DNA of 15,065 bases from CAZAGD01 sp049699975 (GTDB lineage: Bacteria; Desulfobacterota; SM23-61): positions 1 to 15,065 of the forward strand of contig JBNAWB010000081.1 of NCBI GenBank assembly GCA_049699975.1. The letters run 5' to 3'. Positions 10,301 through 15,009 of the stretch are shown piece after piece. Each line of letters opens with the position of its first letter. The first letter of the stretch is position 1. A program made the translations under genes and the position numbers. A model generated the notes under the pieces. It searched no databases, was not told the origin of the DNA, and saw only the letters and a list, made by a program, of their open reading frames with translations.

Positions 10301-11482
10301 CAGAATGGCATTATAAACTTGGTTAGGTGTTTTATCTTCAGGATGCTGCTTTCGGTATTCCTCAATCGGGCGCGTCTCCAGGTCTTCAATCTTGTCTGCG
10401 CTTAACGTGTCCCGGAGCGAAGAGGAAACATTCAGTTGGTCTATGAAAAGAGTCTCAATTTCCTTAACCCCGGCTTGGCGGATTTGCTCTATTCTTTCCA
10501 AAGTCAACTCGGTGTTCGCCGGGCATAACAATTCTTTTGTTTGCGGATGATAAACCGGGCGCGCTAAGTACCGGCCCACTAAATCGTTTGCTTCCACTGG
10601 CAAAGCATTAATCTTCGCATCTAACAACTTCTTGAGGGAAGGTTTGGTTATTTTTCGATTCTTGCGGACTAAGACCTCTCCGGTAAGGGGATGAACGATA
10701 TCTTCCGTTGCCCGTTTATTTACCAGAAGGTCATAATTCATATGCTTAATGATTTTTCCGTCTTGGAAAGATATTTTTTCCGTCTCGTAAAATGCTTGCA
10801 GCAATTCCTCCGGACTGTAGCCCAAGGCTCTGAGTAAAATAGTCACCGGCAATTTGCGGCGGCGGTCAATGCGTACGTAAACCAGTTCCTTGGTGTCAAA
10901 TTCTAAATCTAACCAGGACCCCCGATGAGGAATAATGCGGGCTGAGTAAAGCGGTTTCCCCGTATGCGTTTTCCCTTTTTCATGTTCGAAGATAATTCCT
11001 GGCGAGCGATGCAGTTGGCTGACGATTACCCGCTCCGTCCCGTTAATAATAAAAGTTCCTTTTTCCGTCATCAGGGGAATTTCGCCAAAGTAAACTTCCT
11101 GTTCCTTGATATCCCGCACGCGCGGATTCCCCTTCCGTTCTTCTTCCTCCACCTCATAGGTGATCAGGCGCACGGTTACTTTTAAGGGGGCGGCATAAGT
11201 CATGCCTCTTTGCCGGCACTCTTCCACTTCGTATTTAGGCTCTCCTAAGGAATAGGAGACAAATTCTAAGGAAGCCGTTTCGTTGAAATCACGGATGGGG
11301 AAAATACTTTTAAAGACAGCCTGTAAACCTATATCTTCCCTTTCAGCGGGCGGAACATTCTTCTGCAAAAAACTCTCGTAAGATTGGCGCTGGACCTCGA
11401 TGAGATTGGGAATGTCCATTACTTTTTCAATTTTGGAAAAATTTAAACGCTTAATAGGTTGGCTGCTAGTTAAAGCACCCAT
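7301..11482 (-). CDS. rpoB: DNA-directed RNA polymerase subunit beta
   Basis: The beta subunit forms the second pincer and part of the active centre of RNA polymerase and is the rifampicin target. At 1393 residues it is somewhat longer than the E. coli protein (1342). The rifampicin region starts at GSSQLSQFMDQTNPLSE (537-553); Asp546, His556 and Ser561 match the drug-sensitive E. coli Asp516, His526 and Ser531. The nucleotide-path segment LSVGDKMAGRHGNKG lies at 1111-1125. Two lineage insertions are visible, at about 230-360 and a charged, helix-rich one at about 970-1090, both of the type seen in proteobacteria. The ATG start has GGGGGT four bases upstream. It is separated from rplL by 132 bases and from rpoC by 14. 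Confidence 0.98.
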   Translation of the reverse strand: MGALTSSQPIKRLNFSKIEKVMDIPNLIEVQRQSYESFLQKNVPPAEREDIGLQAVFKSIFPIRDFNETASLEFVSYSLGEPKYEVEECRQRGMTYAAPLKVTVRLITYEVEEEERKGNPRVRDIKEQEVYFGEIPLMTEKGTFIINGTERVIVSQLHRSPGIIFEHEKGKTHTGKPLYSARIIPHRGSWLDLEFDTKELVYVRIDRRRKLPVTILLRALGYSPEELLQAFYETEKISFQDGKIIKHMNYDLLVNKRATEDIVHPLTGEVLVRKNRKITKPSLKKLLDAKINALPVEANDLVGRYLARPVYHPQTKELLCPANTELTLERIEQIRQAGVKEIETLFIDQLNVSSSLRDTLSADKIEDLETRPIEEYRKQHPEDKTPNQVYNAILEIYRRLRPSEPPTLETAKTFFENLFFNPDRYDLSRVGRLKINHRLKLNVPLDCRILRKEDILEAVRYLIALKDGQGEVDDIDHLGNRRVRCVGELVENQYRIGLVRMERAIKERMSLQDVETLMPHDLVNPKPVSAVVKEFFGSSQLSQFMDQTNPLSEITHKRRLSALGPGGLTRERAGFEVRDVHPTHYGRICPIETPEGPNIGLIASLSTYAKIDSFGFIVTPYRKVLNGQVTKEIEYLSALQEDETKVIAQANAPVDAKGRFTAEMVQARIAGEATLVRPEEVNLMDVSPNQLVSVAASLIPFLENDDANRALMGSNMQRQAVPLLRAEAPLVGTGMEGVVARDSGVTVVAERDGVVEKVDSLRIIVRADNPNQDGRQSEVDIYNLIKYQRSNQNTCINQRPIVREGQRVKKGQVIADGPATQNGELALGRNVLVAFMPWGGYNFEDSILISERVVKDDSFTSIHIEEFEVIARDTKLGREEITRDIPNLGEESLKNLDESGIIRIGAEVKPGDILVGKITPKGETQPSPEEKLLRAIFGEKAGAVKDTSLRVPPGVEGTVIGAKVFSRRGVEKDARAKAIEEEEIARLHRDQEDEIQIVQQIAAQKIRKIYGHEVTANRLADERTGKTLIPKNTKLTKELLAEIPDARLRDLVIQNPKKKAEAQKIWEELDKRIQMIKGAFEKRIARLKKADELPPGVIKMVKVDVAIKRKLSVGDKMAGRHGNKGVISRILPEEDMPYLEDGTPVDIVLNPLGVPSRMNVGQILETHLGWAAKGLGEQISRLIEKEYSPKALREKIKKIYNTESFAALIDSLEDEEVQEYAQTLAKGLFVASPAFDGASEEEIKDALQQAGLPVSGQVTLYDGRTGEPFDQKVTVGVIYMMKLHHLVDDKIHARSVGPYSLITQQPLGGKAQFGGQRLGEMEVWAMEAYGAAYGLQEFLTVKSDDVLGRTRMYETIVKGGHNLEAGVPESFNVLVKELQSLCLDIELLEKEEA

Positions 11483-11614
11483 ATTGACCCCCTTTCCTCT
11501 GGACCTTTAGGCCAGAGTCCCTCACGCCTTTTTTCTGGGGCACTTTTCTTTAAAAGCTTTATTTCTCTTCTTGGTAATTGCCGGTGCCAAATTAAAGAAT
11601 GATAAAAATATTAG
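11483..11614 (-). promoter_or_regulatory. rplL-rpoB intergenic region with a hairpin next to the rpoB ribosome site
   Basis: This 132-base gap is the second longest in the window and lies where E. coli has an attenuator and an RNase III processing site. On the transcript, CTCTGG pairs with CCAGAG at 11497-11517, and CC/GG extends the stem inward around a TAAA loop with one bulged U. The hairpin ends a few bases before the GGGGG of the rpoB ribosome site. No U-run follows, so it is not a standard terminator. Its place suggests control of rpoB translation or mRNA processing; that is inference. No convincing promoter was found in the gap. Confidence 0.4.
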
Positions 11615-11995
11615 TTATTTGATCTCCACTGTGGCGCCTACTTCTTCTAGTTTCTTCTTTATGTTCTCCGCCTCTTCTTTGGAGACTCCTTCTTTGACGG
11701 GCTTTGGTACCCCTTCAACTAAATCTTTGGCCTCTTTTAAACCTAAATTAGTTAATTCGCGTACTACTTTAATAACCTGAATCTTCTTTTCTCCTACCCC
11801 AGTCAAAATTACATCAAATTCGGTCTTTTCTTCCGCGACTGGGGCTGCCGGTCCGGCGCCCGCAACTGGAGCGGCAGCTACAGCTACTGGTGCAGCTGAA
11901 ACCCCCCACTTTTCCTCTAAGAGTTTCGATAATTCTGCTGCTTCTAAAAGCGTCAAGGCACTTAATTCATCAACGAGTTTTTGTAAATCAGCCAT
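11615..11995 (-). CDS. rplL: 50S ribosomal protein L7/L12
   Basis: L7/L12 forms the flexible multicopy stalk that recruits and stimulates the translation GTPases, including EF-G and EF-Tu. The 126 residues show the standard plan: an amino-terminal dimerisation helix pair that binds L10 (about 1-33), an Ala/Pro/Val-rich hinge (about 34-54), and a globular carboxyl domain (about 58-126) with the family stretch KIQVIKVVRELTNLGLKEAK at 71-90. Translation starts at ATG with GAAGGAG six bases upstream. It follows rplJ after 53 bases. Because stalk protein is needed in several copies per ribosome while RNA polymerase is not, the longer gap after this gene is a natural place for expression to drop. 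Confidence 0.98.
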   Translation of the reverse strand: MADLQKLVDELSALTLLEAAELSKLLEEKWGVSAAPVAVAAAPVAGAGPAAPVAEEKTEFDVILTGVGEKKIQVIKVVRELTNLGLKEAKDLVEGVPKPVKEGVSKEEAENIKKKLEEVGATVEIK

Positions 11996-12024
11996 TTTTT
12001 TCTCCTTCGGGATTTAGATATTTT

Positions 12025-12040
12025 TGATCTGGAAAGATCA
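12025..12040 (-). other. Small hairpin between rplJ and rplL
   Basis: On the transcript TGATCT pairs with AGATCA around a TTCC loop, six base pairs in all, followed by an A-rich stretch leading to the rplL ribosome site. There is no U-run, so it is not a terminator. It may only be a weak structure upstream of rplL. Confidence 0.25.
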
Positions 12041-12048
12041 TAAAAATT

Positions 12049-12561
12049 TTATTCTTTTTGACTTTTAGCTCTGAGCAACTGGGCCAAGCGTGAACCTGGA
12101 GAAGTGAGCAAGCGCAGTAGAGCAGCCGCCGGGGCCTGGATCAAGCTAATAATTTTGGCCCTGATCTCTTCTATGGTGGGTAAATTTACCCACGACTGAA
12201 TATCTGCTGGCCCCCATAATTTCCCATCAAAGCACGCGCCCACTATCTGTAATTCAGGAAATTCTTTACTGAACTTAGTCAGCAAACGGGCGGGGACTAC
12301 TAAATCTACATCACTCCAGGCCACGGCTAATGGCCCTTCTAACTTTTGGGTCAATAATTCTTTGTCCGTTCCTTTGATGGCCAAACGAAAAAGATTATTC
12401 TTGATTACACGCAACTCCACATCGGCCCGTTTGAGCTCTTGCCGTATTTGGGTCATCTTTTCTACGTTCAGCCCCGTAAACCTGGTGAGGAAAGCAACTT
12501 TTGCTCGCCCCATGCGTTCTTGAAGTTCAGCTACTAATCTCTGTTTCTCTACCCGTTCCAA
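12049..12561 (-). CDS. rplJ: 50S ribosomal protein L10
   Basis: L10 anchors the stalk: its amino domain binds 23S rRNA beside L11, and its carboxyl helix holds several L7/L12 dimers. The 170-residue protein has normal length and the family features: VEKQRLVAELQERM at the start, the basic segment VIKNNLFRLAI (53-63), and an Ala/Leu-rich carboxyl helix ending in a basic tail. The start is TTG at 12561-12559. GGGAG lies eight bases upstream, and an in-frame TAA further upstream with no ATG or GTG between rules out a longer version. It is preceded by a 174-base leader with an L10-type regulatory structure, the classical autogenous control site by which the L10-L7/L12 complex represses rplJL translation. 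Confidence 0.96.
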   Translation of the reverse strand: MERVEKQRLVAELQERMGRAKVAFLTRFTGLNVEKMTQIRQELKRADVELRVIKNNLFRLAIKGTDKELLTQKLEGPLAVAWSDVDLVVPARLLTKFSKEFPELQIVGACFDGKLWGPADIQSWVNLPTIEEIRAKIISLIQAPAAALLRLLTSPGSRLAQLLRAKSQKE

Positions 12562-12583
12562 GTTCCGATCTCCCTTCTTTTTT

Positions 12584-12682
12584 ACCCCCAGCCTTTACGC
12601 CGCCCATTTCAAAAAGTTTGTTGCTCATCATCTTTTACATCCAATCCCGAAACTAAAAAGCGCGTCTCGGTAGGCTGGGAGT
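12584..12682 (-). promoter_or_regulatory. Long-range 11-bp complementarity in the rplJ leader
   Basis: On the transcript ACTCCCAGCCT (12682-12672) can pair with AGGCTGGGGGT (12594-12584), ten Watson-Crick pairs plus one G-U. The upstream arm covers the first three bases of the CCTACC strand that closes the L10 leader, so the two structures are partly exclusive. The downstream arm ends ten bases before the rplJ ribosome site GGGAG (12574-12570). No U-run follows either arm, so transcription attenuation is unlikely. A translational switch is possible. Confidence 0.5.
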
Positions 12683-12725
12683 TAACCATTTACTCGCCTT
12701 CTGGCGAACCTACGGTCTTCGACGA
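12656..12725 (-). ncRNA. Ribosomal protein L10 leader (autoregulatory mRNA structure)
   Basis: On the transcript, GAAGACCGTAGGT (12720-12708) is followed by a hairpin TCGCC-AGAA-GGCGA (12707-12694), then TAAATGGTTAACTCCCAG and finally CCTACCGAGACGCG (12674-12661). GTAGG pairs with CCTAC to close the element. This arrangement, with the GTAGGT and CCTACCGAG halves around an internal hairpin, matches the conserved L10 leader family known upstream of rplJ in many bacteria. It would bind the L10(L7/L12) complex and lower rplJ-rplL translation. Element edges are approximate. Confidence 0.85.
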
Positions 12726-12735
12726 AAAATTTTGC

Positions 12736-13440
12736 TTATTTGATAGCTCCTCTTAGGGCATTAGGATCAAGCTTTATTCCTGGTCCCATGGTGGTTGAGA
12801 TAGCGATACTTTTCAAATACGTACCTTTACTGGATGGTGGTTTAGAACGGATAATAACGTCCATTAAAGACAAAATATTTTCTTTTAGTTTCTCGGCGTC
12901 AAAGGAAATTTTGCCCACCGCCGTGTGCACGATACCAGTCTTATCCACCCGGAACTCCACTTTTCCCGCTTTTAATTCTTTGACTGCTTTCGCCACATCA
13001 AAAGTGACTGTCCCCACTTTCGGGTTAGGCATTAACCCCCGTGGTCCTAAAATCTTTCCTAATTTTCCCACCATACCCATCATATCAGGAGTAGCTATAG
13101 CCTTATCAAAGTCGGTCCAGCCGCTGCTAATCTTTTCTACTAAATCCTCCGCCCCCACGTAATCCGCTCCAGCTTCTTTGGCTTCTTTTTCTTTCTCGCC
13201 CTTGGCAAAAACCAAAACTTTCACGGGCTTTCCTAAGCCATGAGGCAGGACTACTGTTCCCCGCACCATCTGATCGGCGTGTTTGGGATTGACACCCAAT
13301 CTAATTGCTATATCTACACTTTCGTCAAACTTGGCTGGCTTCGTTTCCTTCAAAAGCTTAAGGCCGGTATCTAAATCATAACGCGCCGTCCGGTCAATCT
13401 TTTTTATCGATTCCAGATATCTCTTCCCTCTTTTGGCCAT
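12736..13440 (-). CDS. rplA: 50S ribosomal protein L1
   Basis: L1 forms the mobile arm on the E-site side of the large subunit that helps release deacylated tRNA, and in many bacteria it also represses its own operon by binding mRNA. The 234 residues equal the usual length. The family signature LGPRGLMPNPKVGTV lies in the middle of the protein, and the amino segment MAKRGKRYLESIKKID and carboxyl segment KGTYLKSIAISTTMGPG are typical. The ATG lies four bases after the rplK stop, and GAAGGGTGAG at the end of rplK supplies the ribosome site, so translation is probably coupled. The 174-base region after it contains the L10 leader. Confidence 0.98.
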   Translation of the reverse strand: MAKRGKRYLESIKKIDRTARYDLDTGLKLLKETKPAKFDESVDIAIRLGVNPKHADQMVRGTVVLPHGLGKPVKVLVFAKGEKEKEAKEAGADYVGAEDLVEKISSGWTDFDKAIATPDMMGMVGKLGKILGPRGLMPNPKVGTVTFDVAKAVKELKAGKVEFRVDKTGIVHTAVGKISFDAEKLKENILSLMDVIIRSKPPSSKGTYLKSIAISTTMGPGIKLDPNALRGAIK

Positions 13441-13444
13441 GCTC

Positions 13445-13873
13445 TCACCCTTCTATTATTTCAATGCCCATGGATCGGGCTGCACCCTCGATTGTTCTAA
13501 TAGCTGCCTCCAAATTAGTAGTATTCAAATCCGGCAGCTTCATTTTGGCAATTTCTCGCACTTGCGTTTTGGTTACTTGCCCAACCTTGTTCCTATTAGG
13601 CTCCCCAGAACCTTTAATGATCCCAGCCGCTTTTTTCAAGAGAACCGCCGCTGGAGGAGTTTTGGTCACAAATGAAAATGAACGATCAGCATAGATAGTT
13701 ATTACTACGGGAATTATAGTTCCCTCTTGGTTCTTAGTTTGGGCATTGAAGGCTTTACAAAATTCCATAATGTTTACTCCGTGCTGCCCCAAGGCAGGGC
13801 CCACCGGAGGGGAGGGGTTTGCTTGTCCAGCAGGGATCTGCAATTTCACTACGCTGATTACTTTTTTAGCCAT
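13445..13873 (-). CDS. rplK: 50S ribosomal protein L11
   Basis: L11 binds the GTPase-associated region of 23S rRNA at the stalk base, near L10, and contributes to factor function and the stringent response; it is part of the thiostrepton site. The 142 residues match the family. The Pro/Gly-rich amino segment QIPAGQANPSPPVGPALGQHG (about 12-32) is fully conserved, and the carboxyl RNA-binding domain contains GQVTKTQVREIAKMKLPDLN and ends with GAARSMGIEI. The ATG start has AGAGGAAGAG upstream, placed between the nusG stop and the gene in a 15-base gap. rplA follows after four bases. The gap before it is too short to hold the L1-binding leader that E. coli has at this place. Confidence 0.98.
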   Translation of the reverse strand: MAKKVISVVKLQIPAGQANPSPPVGPALGQHGVNIMEFCKAFNAQTKNQEGTIIPVVITIYADRSFSFVTKTPPAAVLLKKAAGIIKGSGEPNRNKVGQVTKTQVREIAKMKLPDLNTTNLEAAIRTIEGAARSMGIEIIEG

Positions 13874-13888
13874 TATGTCTCTTCCTCT

Positions 13889-14419
13889 TTAAGCTTTTTT
13901 AATTTGGGCAAAATCGAGTTCTACGGGCGTAGACCGTCCAAAAATACTTACCAAAACCCGCACTTTCCCTTTTTCTGGATTTACAGTTTCCACCAAGCCA
14001 TTAAAATTAGAAAAAGGGCCATCGATTACCCGCACCTGATCTCCCTTTTCAAAAGTAACTCGATGCTTGGGGCGGAGGAGTCCTTCGCTCATCTGGTTTT
14101 TTATTTCTTCTACTTCTTCATCAGTCAAAGCCGTCGGATTAGCCCGGTCGCCAACAAAACCAGTTACCTTGGGCGTACTCTTTACTATATGCCAAGTCTC
14201 GTCGTTTAACTCCATCTTGACCAAAATATAGCCCGGGAAGAACTTGCGCTGGGTAGCTTTTTTCTTCCCTTTGATCATTTCAATTACTTTTTCAGCCGGG
14301 ACAAGAATTTCCGAAAAACAATCTTCCTTTTTAGCTAACTTGATCTTCTCTTCCAGCATCGATTTCACTTTATTTTCGAACCCGGAATATGTGTGCACCA
14401 CATACCACTTCTGGGCCAT
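13889..14419 (-). CDS. nusG: Transcription elongation/antitermination factor NusG
   Basis: NusG binds the RNA polymerase clamp, modulates pausing, and links polymerase to Rho or to the ribosome through S10. The 176 residues show an NGN domain starting WYVVHTYSGFENKV (5-18) with RKFFPGYILVKMEL (58-71), followed by a KOW domain at about 124-155 with FEKGDQVRVIDGPFSNFNG (123-141). The length and two-domain plan are standard, with no extra domain. The ATG start has AGGAG ten bases upstream, overlapping the secE TAG stop. The secE-nusG pairing is conserved across bacteria, and here it leads directly into rplK without a visible promoter. Confidence 0.98.
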   Translation of the reverse strand: MAQKWYVVHTYSGFENKVKSMLEEKIKLAKKEDCFSEILVPAEKVIEMIKGKKKATQRKFFPGYILVKMELNDETWHIVKSTPKVTGFVGDRANPTALTDEEVEEIKNQMSEGLLRPKHRVTFEKGDQVRVIDGPFSNFNGLVETVNPEKGKVRVLVSIFGRSTPVELDFAQIKKA

Positions 14420-14432
14420 ATTTGGTTTGCTC

Positions 14433-14636
14433 CTAATCCAAGAATATTTTTATTAAGCGCGATAGGCCCAAGTCAACAATTCCCAGGAAAAAAGCCATTA
14501 GGATTACGGTGATCAATACTACGGAAGTGGAGGCTAAAGTTTCTTTCCGTGATGGCCAAGTAACTTTTTTCATCTCCACGCGCACTTCTCGAAAAAATTG
14601 GCTAATTTTTTGTAATAAACTTTTAATTTTTTCCAT
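14433..14636 (-). CDS. secE: Preprotein translocase subunit SecE
   Basis: SecE is the small essential subunit that clamps the SecY channel in the cytoplasmic membrane. At 67 residues it is the short, single-span form found in most bacteria, unlike the three-span E. coli protein. An amphipathic segment contains the conserved REVRVEMKKVTWPSRKET (16-33), followed by one membrane segment at about 37-57 (STSVVLITVILMAFFLGIV within it). The ATG start has AGGA about seven bases upstream. It lies between the tRNA-Trp gene and nusG, 13 bases before the latter. Confidence 0.96.
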   Translation of the reverse strand: MEKIKSLLQKISQFFREVRVEMKKVTWPSRKETLASTSVVLITVILMAFFLGIVDLGLSRLIKIFLD

Positions 14637-14666
14637 TGTCTATTCCTGGGACAAAAAATTTCCAAT

Positions 14667-14743
14667 TGGCAGGCCAGGAGGGATTCGAACCCCCATCACC
14701 CGGATTTGGAGTCCGGTGCTCTAGCCGTTAGAGCTACTGGCCT
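14667..14743 (-). tRNA. trnW: tRNA-Trp (anticodon CCA)
   Basis: The 77-base cloverleaf is complete. The acceptor arm AGGCCAG pairs with CTGGCCT, followed by discriminator G and an encoded CCA tail. The D arm is GCTC/GAGC. The anticodon arm is CCGGA/TCCGG around the loop CTCCAAA, giving anticodon CCA for UGG. The variable loop is GTGAT. The T arm is GGGGG/CCCTC with one G-U pair around TTCGAAT. It sits between rpmG and secE in the same direction, 30 bases before secE, so it is likely cut from the shared transcript. A T-rich AAATTTTTTG stretch follows it. Confidence 0.97.
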
Positions 14744-14825
14744 GTTCCTCCAAGGGTTTCCTTCTTTTAAAGAGATTAGTAAAGCACAATAAAAGAGGAT
14801 TACCTGATCTTATCACCCAATAATA
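14744..14825 (-). other. Gap between rpmG and tRNA-Trp
   Basis: This 82-base AT-rich stretch holds no gene. I found no convincing promoter or terminator: TTGTGC and TTGGGT have no -10 partner at proper spacing. It is probably untranslated transcript cut when the tRNA 5' end is made by RNase P. Confidence 0.5.
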
Positions 14826-14975
14826 TTATTTGGTTTCCTTATGCGGAGTGTGGGTGCGACAGAATCGGCAATATTTTTTTAATTCTAATTTATCTGGCGT
14901 CGTCCTTTTATTTTTTGTGGTCGTGTAATTTCTTCTTTTACACTGCCCACAGGCCAGAATTACAATCTCCCGCAC
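14826..14975 (-). CDS. rpmG: 50S ribosomal protein L33 (zinc-binding form)
   Basis: L33 is a small protein of the large subunit near the E site. Translation from GTG at 14975-14973 gives 49 residues beginning (M)REIVILACGQCKRRNY and ending in THTPHKETK, the family size and pattern. Two CxxC pairs, Cys9/Cys12 and Cys36/Cys39, mark the zinc-ribbon C+ version. The GTG start is supported by AAGGAG upstream with five bases to the start; an overlapping ATG two bases upstream (14977-14975) is in another frame and stops after five codons. The gene follows tuf by 34 bases and precedes tRNA-Trp, an order shared with deltaproteobacterial genomes. It is easily missed by searches restricted to ATG or to longer frames. 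Confidence 0.96.
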   Translation of the reverse strand: MREIVILACGQCKRRNYTTTKNKRTTPDKLELKKYCRFCRTHTPHKETK

Positions 14976-14995
14976 ATCTTCTCCTTATATTAATC

Positions 14996-15009
14996 CCCAT
15001 TTAAATGGG
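14996..15009. repeat. 14-base perfect palindrome after the tuf stop
   Basis: CCCATTTAAATGGG reads identically on both strands and begins directly after the tuf TAA stop. As RNA it could form at most a short stem (CCCAT/ATGGG) with a TTAA loop, and no U-run follows, so it is not a strong terminator. It may be a protein-binding site or chance. Confidence 0.4.

Noticed and set aside
11585..11604. TTGGCA and TATCAT promoter-like boxes between rplL and rpoB
   Set aside because: TTGGCA has no acceptable -10 at 16-18 bases downstream, and TATCAT has only a four-of-six -35 (TGGAGA, 18 bases) inside rplL.
12609..12689. A 26-codon ATG frame on the minus strand inside the L10 leader, with AAGG seven bases upstream
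   Set aside because: It overlaps the conserved L10 RNA element, a frame of this length is likely by chance, and the peptide resembles nothing I recognise. A leader peptide cannot be fully excluded.
12740..12770. TTGATC and TATCAA at the end of rplA as a promoter for rplJ
   Set aside because: Spacing is 19 bases and each box matches only four of six positions.
13727..14209. 160-codon open frame on the plus strand
   Set aside because: Antisense shadow across rplK and nusG, both intact; aromatic- and Ser-rich composition typical of such shadows.
14641..14666. CCAATTGG followed by a T-run after tRNA-Trp as an intrinsic terminator
   Set aside because: The palindrome has no loop and is too short for a stable stem; secE follows closely in the same direction.
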